Shown: positions 19,594 to 30,734, counted from the first letter of the stretch. The stretch is 52,000 nucleotides of DNA from Calycina herbarum (GCA_001414485.1 LLEY01000286.1:1-52000), one strand, 5' to 3'. Notes: generated from the letters alone by a model not told the origin. Numbers and translations are program-made.

Positions 19594-22500
19594 ATGGTGG
19601 AATTTGCTGGTGATGAAAAGCAGCCTGCTTCTCGAATTCACTTTACTCCTGATGTGGATCTGGAAGCAGCTGGCCCAAGGTACGTTGACAATTTGGAGCC
19701 CATCTCTATTTCATCTTTCTCTTTCCCTCGTCGTTTCGTAGAGAGCCATCCACCACGCCTCCTCGAAAGCGCCAGAAGTTTTGAGAAAGTCGCCTACTGA
19801 ATCTCTAGAGGACATGACTCCCAGCTTCTGACCCTTTCTGAAAGAAGCAAACTAACTCTGAAAACCTGCAATAGACACCCAGTCCTCCATCGCTCAAACT
19901 CGAATCTCTCCATAAGCAGTGTGCATAGTAGAAGAGGTTCCATCGATCCAGCTTCTGCGCTTCCGATTCAGTACAGAACTGTTTCTTATCAAATCGCTGA
20001 GTCGAAAGAGAAGAGTGCTGCTGAGATACAAAAGGCTAAAGATTCTGCTGCCAAAGGTAAGGGGTGCTCTCAATATCAGTTGGATTGGCGCATCTAGAGC
20101 GATGGACTCGTCCAAAATTCATGGTATTTATGCTTACACCCTCTAGAACTTGCGGATCTCGAATGGCACACGATAACTACAGACGAAGCATACAATCGAC
20201 TCTCCAGCTCCCCAAAACAAGGTCTCTCTGTTGAACAAGCCAAGCGACGTCTCACAGAATATGGCAAGAACACCCCCTCACCACCACCCACCCACCTCTT
20301 CCAACAAATATTCGGCTACTTCTTCAAGGGATTCGGATCCATTCTCCTCGTTGGAGCTATACTCGTCTTTGTATCATGGAAACCTTTGGGAAACCCACCT
20401 GCGCAGGCTAATTTGGCTCTTGCAATCGTACTCCTTGCTGTTTTCTTCATCCAGGCGGCTTTCAATGCGTGGCAGGATTGGTCTTCCTCTAGGGTTATGG
20501 CTTCTATATCTACGATGCTGCCGGATAGTTGTTTGTTGTTGAGGGATGGGCAGCAAGTTACTGTTGCGGCTAGTGATATTGTGCCGGGTGATGTTCTTTT
20601 TATTAAGAGTGGCAATAAGTTGCCTGCTGATGTTAGATTTGTTGAGATATCTTCGGATGCTAAGTTTGATCGATCGATTCTTACTGGTAAGCAAACTGCT
20701 TAAAACATGTTCTGCCAAAACCTACGAGTAACTAACACATTACCAGGCGAATCACTTCCACTCCAAGGCACAATCGACAGCACAGACGTCAACTACCTTG
20801 AAACAAAGTGTATCGGAATGCAAGGCACACATTGTATATCTGGTTCTGGAATGGGCCTCGTAGTCTCCACAGGAGATGCAACAGTCTTTGGAAAAATCGC
20901 TAAGATGACCAACACCCCCAAAACCGGACTTACACCACTCGAAAGGGAAATCCTCAACTTCGTCATAATCATCTGCTCGATCATGTTTCTCATGATTCTC
21001 ATCGTCATCATCGTTTGGTATGATAAAAACGCATACGGGCTCCCGTCGTACAGGATGCTGATTTTCTTTTTGTAGGGCTGCTTACCTTCGAAAGGAACAC
21101 CCGGATTGGATCAATGTTCCGACTTTAATTGTGGATTGCGTTTCCGTTGCTATTGCTTTTATTCCTGAGGGGCTTCCTATTGCGCTTACTGCTTCGCTGA
21201 CTATTACTGCCAATCTTATGAGGAAGAATAAGATTCTTTGCAAGTCTTTGAAGACGGTTGAGACTTTAGGGAGTGTTAGTGTTATCTGCTCGGATAAAAC
21301 TGGTACCCTTACAAAGGTTTGTTTTTGCTATTAGCATGGTATGGGGGATTCAGCTAACATGTATCAGAACAAAATGTGTGTCACGGAATGCTCAATCGGT
21401 CTGCAAAGTATGGATCCACAAGGCACAAGGGACGAAATGATGCAACGACGCAGAGAAGGTCGAGGGTTCAATTCTGTTGATCAACTACGAACAGTAGCTG
21501 GACTTTGCAACTCGGGAGAATTCGATGCTGCTACAAATCACCTTCCTCTTCACCAACGCAAGATCAACGGAGATGCCACTGACCAAGCCGTCCTCCGATT
21601 CTCCGAGTCTCTTGGTCCTGTTACTGAACTCCGACAGATGTGGAAGAAAACTTTCGAATTGGCTTTCAATAGTAAGAACAAGTATATGATTCGAACCTTG
21701 GAACTTGTGGAAGAGAAAGGTTTGGAGCTTGCTTTGCCCAGTACTGAAGCTACCACCTTCCGTCCTGATGATACGTGGGTTTCACTTCAAGTCTTCGTGT
21801 AATAATTTTACTAATTTTCCACAGCCTGTTAACCATCAAAGGAGCACCTGATGTTTTAATCGGCAGATGTACGAGATACACCACCGCCGAGGGATCAAGT
21901 CAAGTTCTTGACGCAGCCACACTCGCTAGAATCGAAGAGATCAAGAATACATGGTCCTCGCAAGGAAAACGTGTTATCCTGATGGCCCGAAAAACAGTCT
22001 TGAAAGAGCAAATTAGGGAACTCCCAACTTCTGCGCTTTTCGAGGATGAAGTTATGCATCATGCTCGTACAGATTTGATTTTTGTTGGAATGGTTGGTAT
22101 CGTTGATCCACCACGAGACGAAATCCCTTCTGTTGTTGAAACTTTGAGAAGAGCTGGTATCAGAATCTTCATGGTACGTACTCTATCCAAACACAACCAG
22201 AGAAATACTAACAAGAATCCATAGGTAACAGGAGATTTCGCACTCACAGCCCACGCCATCGCCGCAGAATGTGGAATCATCACCAACCCCAAACACCAAG
22301 TAAAAGACATTTCCTCTCTTTCCAGAGACTACGCACCCTCGATCAGCGACTCCCTAACCTCCAAACATGCCATCGACATCGACGCCCAAAGCGAGACCTA
22401 CAATACCTCCATCGTCATCAGCGGTCCCGAAATGATCACCTTGAACGAAAACCAATGGGATCAATTAGCGACTTACACAGAAATCGTCTTTGCCCGTACC

Positions 22501-23530
22501 ACGCCCGAGCAGAAACTGCGAATCGTGCATGAATTCCAATCCCGCGATGAGATTGTGGCCATGACTGGGGATGGTGTCAACGACGCCCCCTCCTTAAAAG
22601 CAGCAGATATTGGAATCGCCCTCGGCTCAGGCTCCGACATTGCCATCGAAGCTGCAGATATGGTACTCCTCGAGTCCTTCTCCGCAATCGTGGAAGCGGT
22701 TCAGTACGGCCGAGTAGTCTTCGACAACCTCAAGAAAACAATCGCGTACCTCCTTCCCGCTGGATCCTTCTCCGAATTCTGGCCTGTCATGACGAATGTC
22801 GTCTTCGGTCTACCACAAGTCCTTTCTTCTTTCCTCATGATTATCATCTGCTGTTTCACCGATTGCGCGGCAGCTACCGTTCTCGCCTACGAAAAACCGG
22901 AAGCTGATGTACTCTTGAGAAAGCCGAGAAGACCTACGAAGGATCGACTTGTGGATTGGCAGTTGATGTTGCAGGCGTATGGATTTATTGGTGTGATGGA
23001 GACTTTAACCAGTTTCGCGATGGCGTACTGGTATTTACAACGAAACGGTATTGGTTTTGGAGATTTGTGGTTTAAGTATGGGAGTTTGCCACCGACTATT
23101 GAACAAGAGTATGCGAATCAGAAATTGGCGGAGGCTAGTTCAATTTACTTCGTTAATTTGGTCGTAATGTAAGTCCCTCCCTCTTCCCCTCCTCTACGTT
23201 CCTTCCGCTTTTCATGACTGACTATCCAGGCAATGGTTCACCCTCCTCTCCCTCCGAACCCGCCGACTATCAATCTTCCAACATCCACCCTGCTTCAACA
23301 AAGCCACGCAAAATCTCTACATCTTCCCCGCCATCATATTCTCTCTCGTCATGGCGGTTTTCTGGCTCTACATTCCACAACTCCAGAAGACCCTGGGTAC
23401 TAGTGGGGTTCCTGTGGAACATTGGTTCCTACCCATGGCTTTTGGAGTGGGCATTATGCTTATGGATGAGGGTAGGAAGTGGGCTGTCAGGAAATGGGAA
23501 CATACGTGGGTTGGTAAGACTGCTTGGTAG
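19594..23530 (+). CDS. P-type cation ATPase, type II (Na,K-ATPase alpha-like)
   Basis: An integral membrane ion pump that uses a phospho-aspartate intermediate. Exons: 19594-19679, 19875-20056, 20147-20686, 20747-21017, 21076-21316, 21368-21774, 21825-22173, 22225-23168, 23230-23530; 1106 residues. Motifs in order: TGES (about 268-271), IPEGLP in M4 (about 388), the phosphorylation loop CSDKTGTLTK (Asp about 433), KGAPD (about 583), TGD (about 694), and TGDGVNDAPSLKAADIG (about 805). The M5-M6 hinge NLKKTIAYLL and LAYEKPEADVLLRKPRRP are characteristic of the Na,K/H,K type (IIC) rather than plasma-membrane H-ATPases. The cation site is partly altered: aligned on LAYE, the second Asp of the animal DLGTD is kept but the first is Cys. 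Ion choice is therefore uncertain. Cytosolic N-terminus about 90 residues, rich in Ser and Arg. The first intron (19680-19874) is set by phase; a cassette at 19744-19800 cannot be excluded. Confidence 0.88.
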
Positions 23531-24033
23531 TGTGGGATGGGCAGAGGGGAGGTTGTATATAATTTGGTGGCTTGGGTGGAAGGAGCGTTGATTTTTTGGG
23601 GGGGAGTTTTATGCCGGTGATTTTGTTTTTGTTGATAGTATGTACATACATAAATTCTAATTCTTCTTGAGATGTACTGGGACCTGAATTATTTGTTTCC
23701 CTGGCGAAATTTCCATGGGTCTATGGAATCTCTTCATGGGATGCTTTAAGAATGGTGAAGATGTTCTGGTTTCTAGGGGCGGGGGCTGGCTCTCGCTTAC
23801 GTTAGGGGCTTACTTGTAGTGTTTGGAGGGGATGGGGCGTCGGTATTTTTTATCTGTTATGTTACAGTTCTCTTTGGCTAAGTAAGATGGGAGAGTGAGG
23901 TGGTTGTTGTGGAAGAATGATTTATCATCTCTTCATTTTCGACTTGGCTTGTGTTTTGTATAATTGGTATATACGGATGACTCAAAAATGATGTATTTTT
24001 TGCTGTATTATTTTGGTGAACAAGGTGAGCTTT
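23531..24033. other. 3-prime flank of the ATPase gene
   Basis: G+T-rich, non-coding. Presumably 3-prime UTR and terminator of the ATPase; TTGATAGTATGTACATACATAAA at 23632-23654 is a plausible end signal. No other feature. Confidence 0.5.
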
Positions 24034-24041
24034 TAGTTGGG
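24034..24041 (+). repeat. Target-site duplication, left copy (TAGTTGGG)
   Basis: Matches 24477-24484 exactly, on either side of the 435-bp element. Confidence 0.85.
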
Positions 24042-24476
24042 CAGCGTATTAACAAACTACTCAACTACTCGAGTAGTACTCGAGTAGTCGTGAGTAGAGT
24101 ATGAGTAGTAAGTTGGATGAGTAGAGTAGAGTGGCTACTCTTGACTACTTAAGTACTACTCGAGTAGACTATAAATAGTAGTGATAGATAACTATAAGCT
24201 AAGAAGAGATAATTTTAGTATTAAAGAGCCTTGAAAATTAGATAAGAAGTCTCGCCTCTTCTCTCTATTCTCTTCCAAAGATATATAACCTTAGAAAATT
24301 CTAATAACTATTTATAGAAAACTCTTACTAAGCTCTTCTAGTACTATAAATATATACCGATTTTAGGCCCGACTCTCCCGAGAGTCGGTCCGAATCGGTC
24401 CGTACTACTCGAGTAGTGATGAGTAGAGTAGAGTAGCAGTCACTACTCTACTCTACTCTACTCATTTAATACGCTG
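24042..24476. mobile_element. 435-bp hAT-type miniature element with perfect 8-bp target duplication
   Basis: Left end CAGCGTATTAA (24042) and right end TTAATACGCTG (to 24476) are perfect inverted termini. Both sides carry TAGTTGGG (24034-24041 and 24477-24484), an 8-bp duplication as hAT elements produce. Behind the termini, both arms are packed with ACTACTCGAGTAGT palindromes and GAGTAGAGTAGAGTAG repeats, in opposite orientation on each side. The middle (24170-24390) has no coding content, so it relies on an unseen autonomous partner. Confidence 0.85.
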
Positions 24477-24484
24477 TAGTTGGG
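24477..24484 (+). repeat. Target-site duplication, right copy (TAGTTGGG)
   Basis: Matches 24034-24041 exactly. Confidence 0.85.
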
Positions 24485-24800
24485 TACTTGAGTAGACCTC
24501 ACTGAAATGCCTTTAATTTGAACAGCGCGGGCACTTTTCAGAGCCTTCTCTACGGGGAGGGAAATCTTTTTGCCCTTGGTACAGACAGTGCGAAAATGCG
24601 GATTCTATACAAAATAGTAATCAGAAGAATGTCGAAAATATATTCCAAAATAGCTTAGCCATAAGTCCCTGAAAAATCTAACTACATTGCTGTTGTGTAT
24701 TTCTTCAAGATTACGAAAAAATAGAACGATTTGAGAGGTGTTGCGTCCCCACGTTACGTAGCCCTGCAATCTTCATGCCTTTGACAGCGTCTGTTTCGCG
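24485..24800. other. Non-coding spacer before the tandem array
   Basis: Normal composition, no open frame or known element. It contains a stretch CTACGGGGAGGGAAA (24552-24566), related to TCTACGGGGACGGAAA at 29197-29212 on the far side of the array; this may mark the ends of a larger element. Confidence 0.4.
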
Positions 24801-24802
24801 TA

Positions 24803-25015
24803 AAATAATATCTCCGAGAAATCATGTTTTCGAGGGATGTAATATCCCCGAGAAGCAATATTTCTAAGCAAGTGGACCGCTAAGCAAGATCTCTAAGTAA
24901 GATCTCCGAGAGATAATATCTCCGCGTTGTAATATTTCTAAGTAGTAATATTTCCGAGCGAAATAGCATTTCCGAGAGTTAGTATTTCTAAGTAGTATTT
25001 CTACTATAGGTATAC
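24803..25015 (+). repeat. Degenerate tandem array, left part (core ATTTCCGAG / ATTTCTAAG)
   Basis: Irregular repeats of about 13-21 bp whose core is (A/T)AT(A/C)TC(C/T)(C/T)(G/A)AG, as in ATCTCCGAG, ATTTCTAAG and ATTTCCGAG. The same array in the same orientation resumes at 28990-29190 after two transposons. The CCGAG to CTAAG change (CG to TA, both transitions) affects about half of the units, as deamination on both strands would do. Confidence 0.65.
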
Positions 25016-25080
25016 TAATTTAACTGAACTCTGACTCTTAGAAGAGCTAAACGTTATAACCAGCTCTTCAGCCTCTTCTA

Positions 25081-25121
25081 AGAGCTATATAACTTATCTA
25101 ATTATTATAACTACTTTTTAG
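25081..25121. repeat. Left arm of the inverted repeat outside element A
   Basis: Pairs with 27048-27088. The arms lie outside the TA-flanked termini, so element A probably inserted in a hairpin-like or larger inverted-repeat element. Confidence 0.7.
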
Positions 25122-25135
25122 CTTTATTAGCTTTA

Positions 25136-26995
25136 ACGTGGTTTATCAGGACCTGGCGCATATCAGGACCTAGCGCACTTTTCCCATCTTCCCTACTTTA
25201 TTATTTTAACACGCGTTATCTTAACAACCACTAATAGAAATTCAAACTTAAGAAGCTCGAATCATCTTAGCTATCAAGGCTATCCGATCATCTAAAAAGC
25301 TTAGTCGTCGAGCTGCTACAAAAATCTACAAAGTCCCTAAAACTAGCCTTCGCCGTAGAATAAACAGCTAACTTCCCCTCCTAGAACGACGGCTAGCAAA
25401 TATTAAATTGACTTAACTCGAGGAGGAAGTGATTCTTTAGAACATACTTAACTTAGATTCTAGAGGGTTTACACCCCAGCTAGCTAGTATAGAAGATATA
25501 GCAAATTATATCCTCGAATTACAAGGAGGGAAACGCATTAGTAAGCTTTAGACATATCGATTTATATAATAATAACTAGGGTTAAAGACACGTTTTAATC
25601 GTGTTTACGACTTCTAAAGAGCCTTATACGAAGATCCTAACCTAATTAGCGCGTAGTTCTAACTTATATAAAATATAAGAGCGAAATATAGCGTTTTAGA
25701 TTACGATTTCTATAACTTCGACAAAATAGACTTTATAATAGGTGTGATTTGCCCTATAATAGTTGTTATACGTGTAGATCGACGTAGCAGAGGTAAGGCA
25801 GTTTAGCTAGGCAATTAGGAATAGGCTATAGTAATTGCTTATATCAATAGCGAGGGTTAGGATGTTTCTCTATTTTTAGTTATCTAAGGGAAGAATTATC
25901 TTACGAATTAGTATATAAACGACAGCCTCTTATACAACTAGGTTATTAAACTAATAAGTAATAGATAGATAAACAACGAGACAGGTCTAGAATAGCTAAA
26001 ATACTTTAATAAATATACTACTAGTCGTATAAAGGGTCTATATCAAATACTAGTATTAGATAGGTATAAGAGTTATGAATTAGCTGAATTTCAAGAGTAT
26101 TATAAAGTATATAATATTATAACTCTTAGACTACCTCTCTACTTATCCTATATAATCTAACTACTTAATATTAGGTACTTTAGTATATTAAAGCGGGTAT
26201 ATAGTCAGTAGATTAAGACGTTTATTAAAGCCTATATTAACTATATTACAAAGGTAGAGTTCTTTTTAGCTTTTATAGTAGTATATAAAGAATTAATAAC
26301 AGTCTAGAACGCTTAAGCTAGATTCTATAGAGCTGGCCTAGTACCTTTTAACCTATAAGTAGTACTTTTAAAGCTTGACGTAAGGTTATAGACTCTAACT
26401 CCTCTAAGACCCTCTACTGCTAATTCTAATACTTAGATCTCCTAGACTCTCTTAAACCCTACTAAAGCGCTCTTATAATCGACTCTTATTCAGAAACGGA
26501 TTACCTATTACCAGGGGAGCTCGCTGACTCTACTATTTAAGACAGTTGCTGTATTAGTAAAAGGTATAGAGTAAATAGCCTATAAGATAACCTTGTTATC
26601 TACTGAAGTATATACTCTTTAAGCAGCGAATAAAGCCTTAAGTAAACGCTGTAGAGCTAAAAAGACTTGTGTATATTAAGAGGGGGCACTTATAGTAGAG
26701 GATGTCTAAGATCTTTTAACTTAAAAGGACGTTAATAAGTAAGTACGACGCGACTTACGTATAGAGAGGGGTAATAAGAAGGAGGGGTAATCGTCTAGAC
26801 GGCGTTGTAGCACTTATAGAAAAGCTAGTTATAATATACGAACTTGTTAAATAGATGTAGATATGTCTGATTCTTCGGATTCTAAGTAGTTATAGTTAAT
26901 TTAATATATTATAGTTAATTTATTAATATTTAAAGTTAAATACTAAGGAAAAGTGCGCCAGGTTCTAATATACGCTAGGTCCTGATAAACCACGT
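25136..26995 (+). mobile_element. Pogo/Fot1-like DNA transposon A, RIP-degraded
   Basis: It runs from ACGTGGTTTATCAGGACC to GTCCTGATAAACCACGT, flanked by TA on both sides (25134-25135 and 26996-26997); 1860 bp. Each end has a two-copy 17-bp iteron (ATCAGGACCTGGCGCAT / ATCAGGACCTAGCGCAC). Between the ends lies one transposase gene, full of stops. Its own inverted repeats are nested inside a further inverted repeat of about 41 bp (25081-25121 against 27048-27088). Confidence 0.85.
25245..26891 (+). pseudogene. Transposase of pogo-like element A, stopped many times
   Basis: Reading through the stops, the frame shows the CENP-B-type helix-turn-helix (AIRSSKKLSRRAA, then YKVPKTSLRRR), a second one (FTPQLASIEDIANYILELQGG), and the DDE domain landmarks: DYDFYNFDKIDFIIGVI (first Asp), INSEG-DVPLF, DRYKSYELAEF (second acidic position) and LLNIRYFSILKR. 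This is the order of Fot1/pogo-type fungal transposases. In-frame TAG/TAA replace likely CAG and TGG codons, as expected from RIP. No intact product. Confidence 0.82.
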
Positions 26996-27047
26996 TATAT
27001 ATATTATAACTAACTTATAAGTATTAGCTTTTAATAGCTTTTATAAT

Positions 27048-27088
27048 CTAAAAAGTAGTTATATTAATTAGACGAGTTATATAGCTCT
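27048..27088. repeat. Right arm of the inverted repeat outside element A
   Basis: Reverse complement of 25081-25121 with few mismatches: AGAGCTATATAAC...CTAATTA...ATAACTACTTTTTAG. Sits outside the TA-flanked element A, in the spacer between the two transposons. Confidence 0.7.
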
Positions 27089-27131
27089 TATAAGAGTTAA
27101 GGTTTAATTCTTTTTATATATCTATAACGTA

Positions 27132-28982
27132 GTATACTAGGACCTCGTGATTATCAGAACCTTGTAAATTTTTTCCCTACTCTACTACCTTCAACTTTAA
27201 TATACGTTTTCTTAATAACTACCTAATAGAATCTTAAACCTAAGAAGCTCGAATTATCCTAGCTATTGAAGCTATTCGATTATCTAAACAAATAAACCGT
27301 AGTAAAGCTACAAAGCTATATAGAGTCTCTTATTCTATACTTACTAATAGAATAGCTAGTTGAACTACTCTTAACGAACGCCGGCTAGTAAATTATAAAA
27401 TAACTATAATAGAAGAGGAGGTGATTATTTAAAATATACTTAATCTAGATATAAGAGGCTTTACGCCCTAGCTAGGTAGTATAGAAGATATAGCAAATTA
27501 TATACTTAAGTTATATAGAGAATAACGTGTCGGAAAGAACTAGGTATAACGATTTATATAACGACGTCTAGAACTAAAGACGTGTTTTAATTATGTTTAC
27601 GATTTCTAAAGAGCCTTATACGAAGATCCTAAGCTAATTAGTACGTGGTTTCAACTAGTAGAGAATATATAGGCAAAATATAGGATCTAAGACTACGATT
27701 TCTATAACTTTAATAAGACTAGTTTTATAATAGGTGTTATCTATACTAGAATAGTTATTACACGTGCTAATCGACGTAGCAGAGGCAAGGCTGTCTAGCT
27801 AGGTAATCGGGAATAGGCTATAGCAATTGTCTATATTAATAGAGAGGGTTTAAGCATTCCTCTATTCTTAGTAGTTTAAGAGAAAAATCACCTTACTAGT
27901 TAGTATACTAAGAGTAGTCTTTCTAATAACTAGGTTATTAAACTAACTAGTAATAGATAGACTAATAATAAGACAAGCTTAGAATAGCTAAAACACTTTA
28001 ATAAGTATACTCGTAGTTATATAAAAGGGCTATATTAAATGTTAGTTCTAGATAGGTATAAGAGTTATGAATCGGCAGTATTCTAAGAGTATTATAAGTT
28101 ATATAACATTATTACTCTTTACCTACCTTCTTATTTGTCTTATCTAACCTAGCTACTCGACGTTAGGTGTTTTAGTATTCTTAAACGTATATATAAGCGT
28201 TAAATCGAGACGTTTATTAAGGCTTATATAAACTATATTACTAAGGTCGAGTTCTTTCTTACGTTTTATATAGCTTATAACTAGTTAATAATAACCTAAA
28301 ACGCTAAAGCTAGGTTCTGTAGAGCTGGTCTAGTACCTCTAGAACCCTAGACTGTAATCTTAAAGCTTGATATTAAGTTATAGACTCCTATACCTACCGG
28401 ACCCCTCTCTGCTAACGCTATCCCTTAGGTCTCCTAGACTCCTTATAACCCTTCTAAAGCTCTTTCGTAATCAACTCTTATTAAGGATCGTATTACTCGT
28501 TACTAAGGAAGCTCGCTAACACCTATTTTCTAGATAATCGCTTTGTTAGTAAAAGGTATAGAGTGATTAGCCTATGAGGTAACCCTCTTATTAGCTAAGG
28601 TCTATATACTTCGAATAGTAAATAAAGCCCTTAGTAAACGCCGGAGGGCTAAAAATACCTGTGTTTAAGAAGAAGGTGCACTTACTATAGAGGATATATA
28701 GGACAGATTAGCCTAGAAGAATACAGAGGAGCAGGTTCGACGTAATAAGCGCTCTAGGGAGAGTAGAGAAGATAAAGGATAAACGACTCAGCGACGTTAT
28801 AGCACTTATAGAAAAACTGGTTATAATACACGGACGTGTTAAGAAGTTGTAGATACATCTAGTTTATTAGATTCTAAGTAGTTTTAATTAATTTAATATG
28901 TTATAGTAGTTTTATTATATTTTAAAGTAGTAGAGTAGGAAAAAATTCACGAGGTTCTGATAATCACGAGGTCCTGGTATAC
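27132..28982 (+). mobile_element. Pogo/Fot1-like DNA transposon B, RIP-degraded
   Basis: It starts GTATACTAGGACCTCGTG and ends with the reverse complement CACGAGGTCCTGGTATAC (one mismatch), flanked by TA at 27130-27131 and 28983-28984; 1851 bp. It has the same organisation and orientation as element A, and the interiors are recognisably homologous throughout. The termini differ clearly, so the two belong to related subfamilies rather than one recent duplication. Confidence 0.85.
27240..28880 (+). pseudogene. Transposase of pogo-like element B, stopped many times
   Basis: Homologous throughout to the transposase in element A: FTPQLGSIEDIANYI, KDVF.YDF-type linker, DYDFYNFNKTSFIIGVI, SRGKAVQLGNREQAIAI, DRYKSYESAVF and TLLLAKV. 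It carries many TAG/TAA codons and differs from A by many transitions, so both decayed independently after RIP. Confidence 0.8.
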
Positions 28983-28989
28983 TATGTTA

Positions 28990-29190
28990 GTAAGTATTTC
29001 TAAGATATATTATTTCTAAAGATTATATTTTTAAATAAAGTCTAAGTTATATTTCTAAAATAAAATAGTATCTCTAAGTAATACTATCTCTAAGAGGTAA
29101 AGCATCTCTAAGAGGTAATATTTCCAAGTAATATCTCCGAGAACTATCTCCGAGCATAGTAATTTTTCCGAGTGAATTCCGAGCCTACCG
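28990..29190 (+). repeat. Degenerate tandem array, right part
   Basis: Continuation of the array at 24803-25015 in the same orientation (ATTTCTAAG, ATCTCTAAGAGG, ATCTCCGAG, TTTTCCGAG). Copies nearest element B are nearly all CTAAG type, those at the far end CCGAG type, so decay looks stronger next to the transposons. Confidence 0.65.
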
Positions 29191-29642
29191 CTGGTCTCTA
29201 CGGGGACGGAAAAAGTTCCTAATTTAGACCTGCGCTGCAACGCACCAAGAGCACAACAGAACACCTGAAAGAGACGTGAAAAATATATGGAAAATATAGA
29301 ACAAATCGCCGATAGCTATTAAATACTAGAATAAAAGCTTATCTTTTTAAAATTGTTGTATTGTGGTTTTGTTCATCTTTTGAGACCAATTTCCAAGGGA
29401 ACACATTAGGACGTTTTTCCATCCCCGTAGATAATTTCTAGACTGCGGAGGGGAAATCGGGACTCGCCTTAGGGCCCCTTTTACATTTACGATGTGAGGA
29501 AAATCGCGGGGACCACCCTTCTCAACTAATATGATGATAAGCTTCATATGAAAATAACCCTGACTCATTTCTACAAATAAAATCTCAAGCTGACCCAATG
29601 TAGATCTAAACGTGAAAAGGAAAATGGGATAGAAATTTCTCA
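29191..29642. other. Spacer between transposon island and polyketide-synthase remnant
   Basis: Composition changes back to normal at about 29190. Open frames at 29055-29264 and 29347-29661 are not recognised. CTACGGGGACGGAAA (29198-29212) resembles 24552-24566. Confidence 0.4.
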
Positions 29643-30695
29643 TTGATCCCCCAAATACCACTCACTCTTAGAAACAACAGAAGAAACCAGACTAGAATTA
29701 CTAACAATATCGAAAACCGAAACATTAGCACGGAATTCCTTCTTAAACCATGTTCTGAGACCAACAGCCAACAATGAATCAACACCATAGGTATGAATTG
29801 GTTTGTCCGGATTAATACTTCCCGCAGGAATGGCTAGTGAAAGCGAAAGTTTTTCTAGCAGAGCTTCTTGGATAGTTGTTACTGCTTCTAGATGTGATTT
29901 TGCGATCTTCAAGATATCACCGTAGTTCTTCATATTTGACATCGTCATTTTGTAGGCATATGTCTCAGAACCTTCACCGACCATAGAGATCGACAGAGTA
30001 TTTTGGGGAAGTTCTTTCCTTTACTTTTCGTGTAAGAGGATGTTGCAACGCCCACGACGACTTAGCAATTCAAAGGTGTGAGCCTCAGGGTTGGATTTCA
30101 GTAGTAATCCAGAATTCCAAGGAGACTGGGTTGCGATATTGGAATTAGGAAGCCAGCTGACTCAAGTCCCTTTTCGACTTCTTTGTTTTCTGCAACTGTG
30201 CCGGCGGATTCTATCCAGCTAAGGTCTAGGGAAACAGCTTTTTCCCCTGATGTAATTCGAGATAATGCGAGAGCGTCCATGTAGGTATTTGCTGCTGCGT
30301 AGTTGGCTTGGCCGCCGGTCCCGACGATTCCAGTGATGGAAGAGAGTAAAATGAAGAAGTCCATTCCTTTCGGTAATAGGTTATGGAGATTGTGGGACCC
30401 CTGAACTCGTGGGCTGATAGTTGTACACCATTGAGAATACGTCATATTTGCAAATGCAGAGTCCTAAAAATTCCGTTGTTAGTAGCTATTCTATTAGTCC
30501 TGTTCCTGTTAAGTGAAAACAAAACTTACTTGGAGAACCATAGATCCTTGAATACATCCCATTATTCGTGGCAGTATATTCTCATAGGACTTCAGTACCA
30601 ATGATAATTGTTCAGCCGATCCTACATCGCATTTGGGGCACTCGACACGAACCCCTTGGCTTTTCAGATCTGAAACTAAATCCTGTGGTTCACCA
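29643..30695 (-). pseudogene. C-terminal remnant (KR-ACP) of a reducing polyketide synthase
   Basis: Only the ketoreductase and acyl-carrier ends of a large multidomain enzyme remain; the ketosynthase, acyltransferase and dehydratase domains are absent. The KR part reads LVSDLKSQGVRVECPKCDV, MGCIQGSMVLQ, then, after a phase-0 intron (about 30530-30464, GTAAGT...TTTTAG), DSAFANMTYSQWCTTI, FILLSSITGIVGTGGQANYAAANTYMDALA. The latter has the Ser-Tyr core of KR domains. The ACP shows HTYGVDSLLAVGLRTW (phosphopantetheine Ser). Three lesions separate the two: TGA at 30098-30100, TAA at 30062-30064 (both reachable from CGA/CAA by one C-to-T) and a frame change near 29990-30030. The start of the remnant lies only about 40 bp from the stop of the next gene. 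It is a broken piece of a biosynthetic cluster. Confidence 0.8.
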
Positions 30696-30734
30696 TTTCA
30701 TATAGTTTATTTAGTAGGCCTAAGACAACCTATC

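Noticed and set aside
19741..19800. A possible extra exon of the ATPase between 19680 and 19874
   Set aside because: It can be read in frame, but it lacks a GT donor; a single 195-bp intron fits phase and motifs better.
24042..24476. CRISPR-like array from the recurring GAGTAG/ACTCGAGTAGT units
   Set aside because: No equal-length spacers; the repeats are palindromic arms of an inverted-repeat element with target duplication, and the host is a fungus.
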